The notes: generated from the sequence alone by a model not told the origin. DNA of 41,558 bases from Accumulibacter sp. (GCA_016788495.1 JAEUOM010000010.1:1-41558), one strand, 5' to 3'. Positions 1-9,062 are shown, counted from the first letter of the stretch. Numbers and translations: made by a program.

Positions 1-825
1 CGCCGCCGGCCGATCGCCGAACACTACGAGTCGCGCGAGTTCGGCAAGGCGATCCGCGAGATCATGGCGCTGACCGATCTCGCCAACCAGTATGTGGACA
101 GCGTCAAGCCCTGGGAACTCGCGCGCCAGCCGGGTCGCGAAAGCGAACTGCAGGCGGCCTGCAGCAACGCGCTCAACCTCTTCCGCCTGTTCGCGATCCT
201 GCTCAAGCCGGTCCTGCCCGCACTCGCCGCGAAGACCGAAGCCTTCCTCAACGTCGCGCCACTGCTCTGGGACGACACCGCCACGGTCCTCGCAGCGGGG
301 CACGTCATCAACACCTATCAGCACCTGCTGACACGGGTGGACAAGCAGCAGATCGATGCCCTGCTGGCCGCCAATCGCGAGTCGCTGGCAGCCACCCCGC
401 CCGCAGCGCCACAGAAGCACGCCGAGCACCAGGAGAACGCGGCCGCCAATGCCGTCGCGCAGGCAACCGTGGCGACACCGGCCGGGCCGCACATCAGCAT
501 CGACGACTTCCTGGGCGTCGATCTGCGCATCGCCCGCATCCGCGAAGCCGGGCAGGTCGAAGGCGCCGACAGGCTCCTGCGGCTGCTGCTCGACGTCGGT
601 CCGCTGGGAACACGACAGGTCTTTGCCGGCATCAAGGCGGCCTACGATCCGGCGGGCCTGGTCGGCAGGCTGACGGTGATGGTCGCCAACCTGGCACCGC
701 GCAAGATGAAGTTCGGCCTGTCCGAAGGCATGATCCTGGCCGCCTCGGACCCGGCGGGCGCGACTCCCGGTATCTTCCTCCTGGCGCCGGATGACGGGGC
801 GCAGCCCGGCATGCGCGTCCGCTGA
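1..825 (+). CDS. metG: Methionyl-tRNA synthetase, C-terminal part (5' end outside window)
   Basis: Charges tRNA-Met with methionine in the cytoplasm. The reading frame is open from base 1 and ends in TGA at 823-825, so about 274 C-terminal codons are present. The first part ([20 protein letters not shown], then PWELA and [13 protein letters not shown]) is the helical anticodon-binding domain of class I MetRS. An Ala/Pro-rich linker follows. The last ~105 residues ([38 protein letters not shown]) form the appended EMAPII/Trbp111-like tRNA-binding OB fold of long bacterial MetRS. The catalytic Rossmann domain and KMSKS loop lie upstream of the window. No flagellar link is expected; it is simply the gene next to the cluster. 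Confidence 0.95.
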   Translation, partial: RRRPIAEHYESREFGKAIREIMALTDLANQYVDSVKPWELARQPGRESELQAACSNALNLFRLFAILLKPVLPALAAKTEAFLNVAPLLWDDTATVLAAGHVINTYQHLLTRVDKQQIDALLAANRESLAATPPAAPQKHAEHQENAAANAVAQATVATPAGPHISIDDFLGVDLRIARIREAGQVEGADRLLRLLLDVGPLGTRQVFAGIKAAYDPAGLVGRLTVMVANLAPRKMKFGLSEGMILAASDPAGATPGIFLLAPDDGAQPGMRVR

Positions 826-852
826 CAGCACGTTCCGTCAAGGAGACTGGCA

Positions 853-975
853 ATGAAGTCGATGCATTCCCGTATCGGGAAAGGCGCAGTGCACAGCCAT
901 GGCGAGGGTTGGCAACGCCGCATGGCGCGCGCGGATGCGATTTCATGCGGTCGCTCTGGCGGAACGAGCTGCTAG
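853..975 (+). CDS. Possible 40-residue small ORF with a strong Shine-Dalgarno
   Basis: A short frame starts at ATG 853, seven bases after a perfect AAGGAG (840-845), and ends at TAG 973-975. The predicted peptide is basic, with two Cys and several His, and has no recognisable domain or membrane segment. It lies just after metG and overlaps the region before the next gene. The ribosome-binding site is better than those of many real genes here, but the peptide composition is unremarkable. It could be a leader peptide or simply a remnant start. Confidence 0.2.
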   Translation: MKSMHSRIGKGAVHSHGEGWQRRMARADAISCGRSGGTSC

Positions 976-983
976 AACACGGC

Positions 984-1241
984 ATGGACCGCCGTCACCG
1001 CCCGCGCGTCACGGCGAAAGTGATGTTCTACGCGCTGCTCGATGTGGCCGGTACCCTGATCCTGGCCAGCGGCCTGATGTGGCTGGCCCGACAGCAGACG
1101 CTGTTCATTCCGGATTTCCCGTCCAGCACAACGACCGCCGTCCTGACGGTGGCGGCTGGCTTCGCGCTGATGCTCTGGTCGGTGGCCGGGATCCTGCGCG
1201 AACTGTCGCGACAGCGTCCCGCCGATGACGTCGGCAGCTGA
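984..1241 (+). CDS. Small two-helix membrane protein, function unknown
   Basis: About 85 residues if started at ATG 984. The same frame can be opened upstream at 945 or 909, but the extra residues look non-coding, so the start is uncertain. Two hydrophobic segments are clear: residues ~13-33 (VMFYALLDVAGTLILASGLM) and ~50-68 (AVLTVAAGFALMLWSVAGIL). Between them is a short loop containing FIPDFP, and a charged tail follows. I do not recognise the family and assign no function. It is co-directional with metG and converges on the lipoprotein gene that ends the flg operon. Confidence 0.55.
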   Translation: MDRRHRPRVTAKVMFYALLDVAGTLILASGLMWLARQQTLFIPDFPSSTTTAVLTVAAGFALMLWSVAGILRELSRQRPADDVGS

Positions 1242-1275
1242 CGTCGAGGGATCAAGCGCCAGCCAACGAAGCCGC

Positions 1276-1290
1276 GGCGCCGCTGGCGCC
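1276..1290. terminator. GC hairpin between convergent genes
   Basis: A perfect 6-bp stem (GGCGCC / GGCGCC with a 3-base loop) sits between the stop of the small membrane protein and the stop of the lipoprotein gene. Neither side is followed by a T-run, so if it stops transcription it is not a classical intrinsic terminator. Such hairpins also occur by chance in GC-rich DNA. Confidence 0.25.
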
Positions 1291-1330
1291 TGGCATCGCG
1301 GCCTGCGCGCGACGATTTCTTCACAACCTC

Positions 1331-1882
1331 TCAGGGCTTGCGCGCGGGGTCGGCAGATACCAGTTGAAAGACACCCTCGGCGTAGCGATGCGTGAACGGG
1401 GTGCTCGATTCGATTCCTTCCGAGTAGTCGAGCACGCGGTAGGCGGCGAAACCGCGCTGGCGCTGCAACTGCAGCGCGCGCCGCTTGAAGATCAGTCCCG
1501 ATTCGCCATCGCCGCCGGTACGGAAACTCTTGGCACGCATCGCCAGCCGATAGGTGTCCCCTTCGAGCATGGTTTCCTCGATCGTCCAGTTGGGTGCCAG
1601 CGGATCGTAGATGGCATAGGCAGCAACCGCTACGGCAGCGCCGAAGTTCAGGTATTGTGCCGGCCCGCCGTACTGGCTCACCATGTAGCCGACCGACCCG
1701 ACGAGCGCGACTGCCTTGGCCGGCTGCAGGCTTGCCGTCGGGTTCGGAGCCTGCGTGAAGGCGTGGTCGTACGGCTGACTGATCGGTGCCGGCGGCACGT
1801 TCCAGTCAACGGTGCCGCAGGCAGCAAGCAGCGCCAAGGCCAGGCACGCCCCGGAAGTGCGCAGCGAACGAGCGGCGCTCAC
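1331..1882 (-). CDS. Putative lipoprotein at the end of the flg operon
   Basis: A 183-residue protein with a lipoprotein signal peptide: LALALLAAC, with the lipidated Cys at residue 22. The start is GTG (1882-1880), which overlaps the flgL stop as GTGA and implies translational coupling. After the signal the chain has a Pro-rich stretch, a Gly/Ala-rich hydrophobic stretch (residues ~56-92), and a soluble C-terminal half with no motif I recognise. Its position suggests an envelope protein co-expressed with the hook-filament junction proteins, but its function is unknown. Other betaproteobacterial flg operons sometimes end in small uncharacterised genes. Confidence 0.8.
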   Translation of the reverse strand: MSAARSLRTSGACLALALLAACGTVDWNVPPAPISQPYDHAFTQAPNPTASLQPAKAVALVGSVGYMVSQYGGPAQYLNFGAAVAVAAYAIYDPLAPNWTIEETMLEGDTYRLAMRAKSFRTGGDGESGLIFKRRALQLQRQRGFAAYRVLDYSEGIESSTPFTHRYAEGVFQLVSADPARKP

Positions 1883-3228
1883 AGATACTTGAACAGGCTC
1901 AGCCCGCTGATCGCGACAAAGGACTTCTGCGCCGCCTCGAGGCTGACCTGCTCCCTGGTGAACTCCGAGATCGCCTGCACGTAGTCGACGTCGACGAGAG
2001 CAGACAGGGTCTGCTGATACTGGATGTCGAGTACGCTGGCGCTGTCGCTCAGCGCCTCGAGGGTCTGCAGGCGGGCGCCGACGCTGGATTGCACCTGGCC
2101 GGCCTTCGCCAGCGCCTGATCGATGCCTCCCAGGTGCCCCTGCAGCCTGCCGGTGAACTCGCTACGCGCGGCACTCGAGCCGAGCGGCAGACGCAGCAGG
2201 TCGATCGTCTCCTGCAAGGTCTGGAAGACGCTCTTGCTGACGCTCGGCCGGATGCTGAAGGTGTCACCCACAGCGGGAGACCCCGTGATCACGACCTCGG
2301 CGCCGAAATCGGCGCCTGCCGACGGCGCCGGCGGTTGCGTGGTGACCAGCGGGATCGCCTGCCCTGGCGTGAAGGGGAGGACCGGCCCGACCGCCGTCGC
2401 TGGCAGCGGTGCCGCCGGCGGCGGCGGCTGCGAGACGTCGAAGAGCTGATAGCTGCTCACCCCGGCGGCCGACGAGAAACGAATCTGCAGGGCGCGATCG
2501 TCGGTTCCCTGCCAGGCGAAGCCGCCGTTCAAGGCGGCCGCCCACTTGCCTTGGTCGAGCACCGAGCCCTCTCCGATCACACCGCTTCCCTGGTTCGGCA
2601 GGGCTGCCCCGTTGCCGCTGGTGGCGGCGACGAAACTTCCGTTGCCTTCACGAATCTGCATGAACAGATCGCTCCCGGCGACACCGGTCGCCATCTGCTG
2701 CGCTGCGGCGACCTGCAGCAGTCGCTCGCCATGGTCGCCGGAATAGCTGACGAAGCCAGTCGTTGCCGGCGGCACCGCAGCGCCACGGGCAAACGGCATC
2801 GTTGACCCGCGATGACCGGAAAAGAGGTACTCCCCCTCGGCGCTGCGGCTGTTGGCGATGCCGAGCATCTCTTCGAACCTCGCCTCGAGCTCGCTGGCAA
2901 TCGCCTGTCGATCCGTGTCGGAGAGGACCGTATTGCCAGCCTGGATGACGCGGCTGCGAACGCTCTGCAAGACCTCCGTCAGACTCGTCAACTGGCCGTC
3001 GACGAGCTGCAGGCGGTCGGTCGCGATGCCCTGATTGCGCGCGTACTGAGCGCCGATTTCCTTCGCCTGCGTGACTTCCAGCGCCCGCGCGGCAGCGACC
3101 GGATCGTCAGCCGGGGTCAGCAGCCGGCGCCCGCTGGAAAGCTGCTCCTGCAGCTTGAGGAGCTGGCTCTGCCGGCGCTCGATGCCGTTGGCGCCGGCCG
3201 CGTAGATCTGGCTGGTACTGATGCGCAT
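1879..3228 (-). CDS. flgL: Flagellar hook-associated protein 3 (hook-filament junction)
   Basis: FlgL is exported by the flagellar type III system and forms the junction ring between FlgK and the filament. The N-terminus (MRISTSQIYAAGANGIERRQ, then LSSGRRLLTPADDPVAAARAL) and C-terminus (SALVDVDYVQAISEFTRE, ending ISGLSLFKYL) are the paired D0/D1 coiled-coil regions shared with flagellin. At 449 residues it is longer than the ~317 of the enteric protein. The extra length is in the surface-exposed middle (residues ~150-320), including a Pro-rich stretch near residues 265-310. A GGAGG five bases before ATG supports the start. It lies 115 bases after flgK and overlaps the lipoprotein gene downstream. 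Confidence 0.95.
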   Translation of the reverse strand: MRISTSQIYAAGANGIERRQSQLLKLQEQLSSGRRLLTPADDPVAAARALEVTQAKEIGAQYARNQGIATDRLQLVDGQLTSLTEVLQSVRSRVIQAGNTVLSDTDRQAIASELEARFEEMLGIANSRSAEGEYLFSGHRGSTMPFARGAAVPPATTGFVSYSGDHGERLLQVAAAQQMATGVAGSDLFMQIREGNGSFVAATSGNGAALPNQGSGVIGEGSVLDQGKWAAALNGGFAWQGTDDRALQIRFSSAAGVSSYQLFDVSQPPPPAAPLPATAVGPVLPFTPGQAIPLVTTQPPAPSAGADFGAEVVITGSPAVGDTFSIRPSVSKSVFQTLQETIDLLRLPLGSSAARSEFTGRLQGHLGGIDQALAKAGQVQSSVGARLQTLEALSDSASVLDIQYQQTLSALVDVDYVQAISEFTREQVSLEAAQKSFVAISGLSLFKYL

Positions 3229-3343
3229 TCAGGCCTCCGTGCCGAGAAACTTCGGTCCTGCAATAGTCGTGAAGACCGGCACCCAGAGCGGCGTGAAACC
3301 GATCTGTTCCGGCCATTGTCGGTGCCGCGGCCGGTCCGAGATG

Positions 3344-5389
3344 CTAGCGAGCGGCCATCTGCAGGATCGTGTTGAACAGGCTGGAGGCAATCTCCAGCGC
3401 CTTCGCCGCCGCCTGGTAGGCTTGCTGATAACGGATCAGATTGGCAGCTTCCTCGTCGAGATTGACACCCGAGAGGGAATCACGGCTGTCTTGTGCCTGT
3501 TTCAGCAACGCCTTCTGCGCCTGGACGCTGACCTGCAACTGCCTGGTCTTGCTGCCGTTCTCGCTGACCAACTGGGCGTAGCTTTCCTGGAACGACGCCG
3601 TCTTGCCCGACATGGTGTCGAACGTTTGCAGTTGCCCCAGCACCAGGGCGTTGCGACCATCGGTGGTCGCGCCAGTGTTTCTTGCCAGTACAAAGCTGTC
3701 GCCGTTGTTCGGCAAACCGCTGATGCTGAAACTGATTCCGGTGGGCGGAATGGCGTTGTTCGCACCCACCAGCGTGATGCTGGCGCCACTGGAATACGGA
3801 ACGCCGCTGGCAACACCGGCGATCAACTGTGGCGGGCCACCGTCGATCGACACTCGGGTACCGGCCGGAAAGTTCCGCAATTGCCCATTGTCGTATACCA
3901 CGGTGAGTGGCAGAACCGCGCCGAGGACCTCGTATCCCGGCCCCACGCTGCCGGGCGAGATCGCTGCCGCCCCGGTGTTGGCCGTTCCGGCAGCGGTGCG
4001 GATCGGCGCCGCCGTCGGTACCAGGCGCGGATCGGCGAGCATTGCCGGATTCACCGCAATCCTGCGCGCGGCGTCGCGCGTCGGCTGAACGAGATAGCTG
4101 GCACCTGCCGGCAGTTGCCCCGAGGCCGTGAGCGTGAAGCCTTGCGGCTCGCTCTGCAGTTGCACGTCAAGCGCTGCCAGATCGGCCGCCGTCCACTGCC
4201 GATTATCCGTCAGGCGGGTCAGCGTTACATTGCTCCCGTCGGCCGTCAGCTGATAGTCGCTGGCGACGAGGTCGGTGTAGAAGTTGCCGTTGAACGGGAT
4301 CGGCGTCGTGAACGCCGCAGTCACCGTCGGACTGGTCGACGGATTCCTGCTGTCGGCCCGCACTTCCGGCGCGCCGACGGTGAACACAGCCGGACTGAAG
4401 CCCGACGGGGGCGTGGACAGGAGAGACTGCCCCAGGAGATCCTGACCGAGCGCGCCCTGCGCATTGACCGTCAGAGCCAGCGAGACGGCGTTCCGTCCAA
4501 GGTCGCTGCTCGCCCGATCCAGCGACTCGCTGCGAAAGGCCAGCAGCCCCCCCAATGCGCCCCCTTCAATCAACGATTGGGGCATCTCCTGCACCCCTGA
4601 ACTGGTCTTCAGGCCGACCACCAGACGCGAGAGATCGCTCGCAGAAGTCGTAACCAACAAGTCAGCCGACTTCGAACCGACGACCAGTTGCTGCCCGCTG
4701 CCGACGAATACGTTGATGCTGCCGTCGCCGCTGGTGCTCGTCTTCACCCTGATCAGCTTGTTCAGCTCTGCCACCTGATAATCACGCGCATCGAGGAGGT
4801 CGTTGGGCGGATGGCCGCTGGTCGCCTGGGCGACGCCGATCCACTTGTTCAACTGAGCGATCTGCTCGGCGTGGGAATTGATGGCCGTGACACTGTCCCT
4901 GATCTCGCCGTTGAGGCCGTCGTACATCTGTGCGAGCTGCGTGCCGATCGACTGATAGCGGGCGCTCAAGCCCTGCGCACTGGAGACCAGGGTCTGGCGG
5001 CTCGGCAGGTGGGACGGGTTCGCGGCCACCTGCGCGACGCCGTCGAAAAAACCCTGCAGTGCCGGCGAAAGACCGGCACTGGCGTCAGCCAGCAGGTTGT
5101 CGATCTGCCTGATCCGCGCCGCGTAGCTGTCCAGCTGGCTGACGCCGGCCTGCGCCTTATCCACCTGCTCGGTGAGAAAGCGGCTGTAGACCCGCTCGAT
5201 GGTCGCGACCGTGACGCCCTTGCCGACAAACCCACCTCCCGTCATCTCGCCCGCATTGGCACCCTGAATGACCCGCTGGCGCGTGTATCCGGGAGTGTTG
5301 GCGTTGGCAATGTTGTGCTCGGTCGTCTGCAACCCGTACTGGGCTGCCAACAAGCCGCTGACACCTGTACCAAGGATTCCTGAGCCCAT
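3344..5389 (-). CDS. flgK: Flagellar hook-associated protein 1
   Basis: FlgK is the first junction protein on the hook tip. Its N-terminus shows the rod/hook-family signature (LAAQYGLQTTEHNIANANTP, then GYTRQRV), followed by the long helical domain. The C-terminus (SGVNLDEEAANLIRYQQAYQ, then AAAKALEIASSLFNTILQM) is the classical FlgK/FlgE end that packs against the N-terminal helix. At 681 residues it is longer than the ~547 of the enteric protein, with the expansion in the central variable domain (beta-rich, with many Gly and Thr). It has its own sigma-28-like promoter in the gap before it (5417-5443), which fits late expression together with flgL. Confidence 0.96.
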   Translation of the reverse strand: MGSGILGTGVSGLLAAQYGLQTTEHNIANANTPGYTRQRVIQGANAGEMTGGGFVGKGVTVATIERVYSRFLTEQVDKAQAGVSQLDSYAARIRQIDNLLADASAGLSPALQGFFDGVAQVAANPSHLPSRQTLVSSAQGLSARYQSIGTQLAQMYDGLNGEIRDSVTAINSHAEQIAQLNKWIGVAQATSGHPPNDLLDARDYQVAELNKLIRVKTSTSGDGSINVFVGSGQQLVVGSKSADLLVTTSASDLSRLVVGLKTSSGVQEMPQSLIEGGALGGLLAFRSESLDRASSDLGRNAVSLALTVNAQGALGQDLLGQSLLSTPPSGFSPAVFTVGAPEVRADSRNPSTSPTVTAAFTTPIPFNGNFYTDLVASDYQLTADGSNVTLTRLTDNRQWTAADLAALDVQLQSEPQGFTLTASGQLPAGASYLVQPTRDAARRIAVNPAMLADPRLVPTAAPIRTAAGTANTGAAAISPGSVGPGYEVLGAVLPLTVVYDNGQLRNFPAGTRVSIDGGPPQLIAGVASGVPYSSGASITLVGANNAIPPTGISFSISGLPNNGDSFVLARNTGATTDGRNALVLGQLQTFDTMSGKTASFQESYAQLVSENGSKTRQLQVSVQAQKALLKQAQDSRDSLSGVNLDEEAANLIRYQQAYQAAAKALEIASSLFNTILQMAAR

Positions 5390-5416
5390 GCGATCGTTTC
5401 CTAGTTGATGCCTTGA

Positions 5417-5443
5417 CCAACGGCAGCCTGGCCCGAAAGTTTA
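5417..5443 (-). promoter_or_regulatory. Sigma-28 (FliA) promoter candidate for flgKL
   Basis: On the minus strand the sequence reads TAAACTTT, 11 bases, GCCGTTGG, against the FliA consensus TAAAGTTT-N11-GCCGATAA. The -35 matches 7 of 8 and the -10 keeps the GCCG core with 5 of 8. Spacing is exact. It lies in the 73-base gap between the flgJ stop and the flgK start, with a predicted transcription start ~20 bases before ATG. Confidence 0.65.
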
Positions 5444-5462
5444 GCCTCTCCGGGAAAGAAAT

Positions 5463-6398
5463 TCAGGCGGCAGACAGTGCCTGTCGAAGCGTGCTGCCAC
5501 CGATGATGCGAGCGAGCTTGTCGGCATACATCGGATCCGTCGCATAGCCCGCCCGCTGCAGGGAGCGCGCAAACTGGACCCCATCCTGCTGCCCGATGAC
5601 CGCGGCGTAGCGCGGGTGGCTGCCAAGAAGCTGCGCGTAGTCGCGGAAGGCCTCGGCATAGGACCCGTAGGCGCGGAACTTCGCCCGCACCGTCTGCGGC
5701 ATGCCATCAACGAACTCGGTCGTCTGCACTTCCACAGTCGGTCCCGACCAGCCACGACCCGCCTTGATGCCAAAGACGTTGAAACTGGGCGAGCCATCTG
5801 CAGTGCGCAGCTCGCGCTTTCCCCAGCCGCTTTCGAGCGCCGACTGGGCGATCAGGAAGTGCGCCGGCACACCAGTCCTTGTCGCGGCTTCAAGCGCGTG
5901 CGGCCACACGCGGTCGACAAAGTCGCGCGGACGCTGCGCACTGTCGACCGGGACTGCCGGCGGCGCCGTGTCGGGACGTGGCGGCGCCGGCTGTACCGCC
6001 CCAACGGAGGGCAGTGAACGTCTTGCCGGCGGCAGCGGTTGTGCTGATGACGCTGAGGTCAACGCTGCCGGCGCGGGCGCCGCAACGCCCACTTGTTGCC
6101 GTGCCAGTTGCCTCTCGATCAAGCCGGCGAAACCGAGCGGGGCCTGCGCAGCCAGCTCCTGCGCCAGTTGCTGGTCGCCGATGGCGGAGAAGAAGCGGCT
6201 CTGCTCGCTGTCCAGCACGCCACTGGTCGGCATCGCATCGCGCATGCTCTTCAGCATCAGGTGCAGAAGCATTCCCTCGAACTGTCGCGCCGCCTGCCTG
6301 ACTCCCGCCTGCGGATCGGTGCGCAAGCGGTTGCGCAGGTCGCCGGCAGCAGCCGGGTCGAGCACCAGACGCTGGGTTGCGAGTTCAGGCGCTTTCAT
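5463..6398 (-). CDS. flgJ: Flagellar rod-assembly protein / peptidoglycan hydrolase
   Basis: A 311-residue bifunctional protein: the N-terminal half caps the growing rod and the C-terminal half cuts peptidoglycan so that the rod can cross the periplasm. The N-terminal rod-cap motif is present (AARQFEGMLLHLMLKSMRDA). The C-terminal glucosaminidase/muramidase domain (GH73 type) has the catalytic-Glu motif QSALESGWGKRE and NVFGIKAGRGW. A Pro/Ala-rich linker joins them. I chose ATG 6398 because it puts RQFEGM at the family's usual distance from the start. An upstream in-frame ATG at 6458 would overlap flgI and add residues with no family match. Confidence 0.95.
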   Translation of the reverse strand: MKAPELATQRLVLDPAAAGDLRNRLRTDPQAGVRQAARQFEGMLLHLMLKSMRDAMPTSGVLDSEQSRFFSAIGDQQLAQELAAQAPLGFAGLIERQLARQQVGVAAPAPAALTSASSAQPLPPARRSLPSVGAVQPAPPRPDTAPPAVPVDSAQRPRDFVDRVWPHALEAATRTGVPAHFLIAQSALESGWGKRELRTADGSPSFNVFGIKAGRGWSGPTVEVQTTEFVDGMPQTVRAKFRAYGSYAEAFRDYAQLLGSHPRYAAVIGQQDGVQFARSLQRAGYATDPMYADKLARIIGGSTLRQALSAA

Positions 6399-6435
6399 GG
6401 CTGGAACACGGTTTCGTTCTCCCGCACGGTACAGA

Positions 6436-7572
6436 TCAGATGATCTCCAGGTCGGCACGCAGTGCGCCGGCCGCCTTCATCGACTGCAGGATCGACATCA
6501 GATCCTGCGGCCCGGCGCCGAGCGCGTTGATCGCCTTCACCACCTCGGCGAGGCTGACGCCCGCCTTGAGCCGGACCAGCGTCCCGCCACCCTGCTTGAT
6601 GTCAATCTCGCTCTGCGTCGTCGTCACGGTCTGGCCGGCTGACAGCGGGTTGGGCTGACTGACCTTCTGCTCGGTGTTGATGATCACCGAGAGGTTACCA
6701 TGAGCAACCGCGCAGGAGTCGATGGTGACCGTCTGGTTCATGACCACCGAGCCGGTGCGCGGATTGATGATCACCTTCGCCACCGTCTTCGTCGGTCGAA
6801 CTTCGAGGTTTTCGATTCGTCCGAGGAAAGCGACCCGACTGTTCGCCTCTTCGGGAGCGATGACACGAATCACCCGTCCGTCGAGCGCCTGCGCGACACC
6901 GGGGGCCGTCTCACGGTTGATCGCCTCGACCACTTTCTGCACGGTACCGAAATCCGTCGCCCCGAGCTCATAGTGAACGAATGGACCCTGGCCGAGCGCC
7001 GTGGGGACTTCGCGCTCCACCGTCGCGCCACCGACAATGCGGCCCGCGAGCAGCTGGTTGACGATGACTTTGCTGCCGCCGGACGCCCCGCCGGCGCCAC
7101 CTATCAGCAGGTTCCCCTGCGCCTGCGCGTAGATCTGGCCGTCGGCTCCCTTCAGCGGCGTCATCACCAGCGTCCCGCCGCGCAGGCTCTTGGCATTCCC
7201 CATCGACGACACGGTCACGTCGATCTGCTGGCCAATGCGCGCAAAGGGCGGCAGATTCGCGGTCACCATAACGGCCGCGACGTTCTTCAGCTGCAGCCCC
7301 TGCACCGAGTTGACGGTGGTACCCAACTGCGCCAGCATGTTGATGATGCTCTGCGAGGTGAAGGGCGCCTGCGTCGTCTGGTCACCGCTGCCGTCGAGTC
7401 CGACGACCAGACCGTAACCGACCAGCTGGTTGTTGCGCACCCCCTGCAGCGACGCCAGATCCTTGATCCTTTCCGCTGCCATGGGAGAGTTTGCTACGAC
7501 CAGAGCGAGAACGGCAAGAATTGCCGCCCCAATCCGTGTACACCCGGGCATTCCTGCGATGATCGAGAACAT
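6436..7572 (-). CDS. flgI: Flagellar P-ring protein
   Basis: FlgI forms the periplasmic P-ring around the distal rod in the peptidoglycan layer. It has a Sec signal peptide ([14 protein letters not shown], cleavage around residues 31-33) followed by the conserved mature start [20 protein letters not shown] and [12 protein letters not shown]. Other family marks are [20 protein letters not shown] and, near the end, [20 protein letters not shown]. At 378 residues it has the usual length. It lies 12 bases after flgH, as in most flg operons, and a GAGG precedes the start. Confidence 0.97.
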   Translation of the reverse strand: MFSIIAGMPGCTRIGAAILAVLALVVANSPMAAERIKDLASLQGVRNNQLVGYGLVVGLDGSGDQTTQAPFTSQSIINMLAQLGTTVNSVQGLQLKNVAAVMVTANLPPFARIGQQIDVTVSSMGNAKSLRGGTLVMTPLKGADGQIYAQAQGNLLIGGAGGASGGSKVIVNQLLAGRIVGGATVEREVPTALGQGPFVHYELGATDFGTVQKVVEAINRETAPGVAQALDGRVIRVIAPEEANSRVAFLGRIENLEVRPTKTVAKVIINPRTGSVVMNQTVTIDSCAVAHGNLSVIINTEQKVSQPNPLSAGQTVTTTQSEIDIKQGGGTLVRLKAGVSLAEVVKAINALGAGPQDLMSILQSMKAAGALRADLEII

Positions 7573-7584
7573 GACCTGTGTTCC

Positions 7585-8259
7585 TCAGAAGGGCAGGACG
7601 GTGAGAAAGAAGCGTGCCAGCCAGCCGATCACCTGCGCTTCGCTGATGGCCCCGCTCTCTTTGTACTCGATGCGCGCATCGGCGATCTGTGACGAAGCAA
7701 TGGTGTTCGAGGCGTTGACGAAGTAGGGATTGACGATGCCCGACAGGCGGATGTATTCCTGCCCGTGACCGATCGCCACCTGTTTCTCGCCCGATACCAG
7801 CAGATTGCCGTTCGGCAGAACTTCGACAACGGTCACCGTGATCGTTCCCGAGAATACGTTGTTGGCGGCCGCATCGCCCTTGCCGCTGGCGACGTTGCTG
7901 CTGTTCGCCTTCAGTTCGGTCAGCGTCTTCCCGGGCAGATTGAGGTTGGGTCCGATCGAGGCGTTGATGCTGCCCGTCTTGGCGATGTTGTTGTTCGACT
8001 TGGTGGCCGCCGATGTGTTTTCGGTGATCGTCACCGTGATCGTGTCGCCGACATGCCGCGCACGCCGGTCCTCGAAGAGGGTGCGCGAGGCACCTGCCTG
8101 ATAGATGCTGCCGGTCGAGGCCAGTGCTGCCGCCAGTTGCTCCGGCCGCGGCTGCGGCCGGGCGGTCATCGGCTGATGAACGTTGGTCGGCGGAACGGTG
8201 GTACAGGCGGCGAGCAGCAGGACAGCGGCCGGGAGCAGCAGCGTTGATTGGGGAGGCAT
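7585..8259 (-). CDS. flgH: Flagellar L-ring lipoprotein
   Basis: FlgH is an outer-membrane lipoprotein that forms the L-ring bushing around the rod. The signal ends in a lipobox LLLAAC with Cys19. Family motifs follow: GSIYQAGASRTLFEDRRARH, VGDTITVTITENTSA, and GNLLVSGEKQVAIGHGQEYI. The C-terminus has RLSGIVNPYFVNASNTIASS and QIADARIEYKESGAISEAQ. At 224 residues the length is typical. It sits 10 bases downstream of flgG and 12 upstream of flgI, consistent with one transcript. Confidence 0.97.
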   Translation of the reverse strand: MPPQSTLLLPAAVLLLAACTTVPPTNVHQPMTARPQPRPEQLAAALASTGSIYQAGASRTLFEDRRARHVGDTITVTITENTSAATKSNNNIAKTGSINASIGPNLNLPGKTLTELKANSSNVASGKGDAAANNVFSGTITVTVVEVLPNGNLLVSGEKQVAIGHGQEYIRLSGIVNPYFVNASNTIASSQIADARIEYKESGAISEAQVIGWLARFFLTVLPF

Positions 8260-8269
8260 GGCCGGGTCC

Positions 8270-9052
8270 CTACAGTTGCGTCAGACGCGCCAGCATCTGG
8301 TCGGAGGTCGACACGACCTTGGCGTTCAGCTCGTACGCCCGCTGCGTCTGGATCATCAGTACCAGTTCCTGCGCGACGTTGACGTTCGACGCTTCGACAT
8401 AGGACTGGACCACCATGCCGGCGCCGTTGCTGCCTGGCGTGTTCAGCGTTGGCGTACCGCTCGACGCCGTCTCCTGGTAGAGGTTGTCTCCGAGACTCTG
8501 CAGGCCGCCATTGTTGATGAAGGTCGCCACCTGGATGGTCCCGATCTGCAGCGGCGCGGCGACGTTCGGCAAGGTGACGCTGACGACGCCATCGGTGGCG
8601 ACGGTCACGGTCAGCGCGCTCTGCGGGATGGTGATCGCCGGTTGCACCGGGTAGCCACTGGCGGTGACGATCTGCCCCTGATTGTCTTTCTGGAACGACC
8701 CGTCACGCGTGTAGGCGTTGGTTCCGTCCGGCAGCAGGACCTGAAAGAAGCCTGCCCCATCGATCGCCATGTCGAGACTGTTGCCGGTCTGCTGCAGCGA
8801 GCCTTGCGTGAAGATGCGACCGGTCGACACCGGCGTGGTGCCAAGACCGATCTGCAGTCCGTCGGGAATCTGGGTCGTCTGCGATGATTGCGCACCGGGC
8901 TGGCGCACCGTCTGGTAGAGCAGGTCGGCGAAGATTCCCCGCGCCTGCTTGAAGCCGTTGGTGCTGACGTTCGCCAGGTTGTTGGCAATGATGTCGATCT
9001 GCACCTGCTGTGCGGTGAGACCGGTACTCGCGGTCCAGAGAGAGGTGATCAT
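8270..9052 (-). CDS. flgG: Flagellar distal rod protein
   Basis: FlgG polymerises into the distal rod that runs through the L and P rings. It starts with [20 protein letters not shown], then [20 protein letters not shown], the rod-family N-terminal helix and ANxxTxGFK signature. It ends with the paired helix ([35 protein letters not shown]). The length of 260 residues equals that of enteric FlgG. It lies between flgF and flgH with 10-base gaps on each side. Confidence 0.97.
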   Translation of the reverse strand: MITSLWTASTGLTAQQVQIDIIANNLANVSTNGFKQARGIFADLLYQTVRQPGAQSSQTTQIPDGLQIGLGTTPVSTGRIFTQGSLQQTGNSLDMAIDGAGFFQVLLPDGTNAYTRDGSFQKDNQGQIVTASGYPVQPAITIPQSALTVTVATDGVVSVTLPNVAAPLQIGTIQVATFINNGGLQSLGDNLYQETASSGTPTLNTPGSNGAGMVVQSYVEASNVNVAQELVLMIQTQRAYELNAKVVSTSDQMLARLTQL

Positions 9053-9062
9053 CGGTTTCCGT

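Noticed and set aside
1364..2805. Long plus-strand frames opposite the lipoprotein and flgL genes
   Set aside because: They are antisense to recognisable proteins, rich in Arg/Gln/Pro, and have no motif or ribosome-binding site; typical of GC-rich DNA.
3229..3343. Possible separate promoter for flgL in the 115-base gap after flgK
   Set aside because: No sigma-28, sigma-54 or sigma-70 match of acceptable quality was found.
6399..6458. Longer flgJ start overlapping flgI
   Set aside because: Adds 20 residues with no match to FlgJ N-termini.
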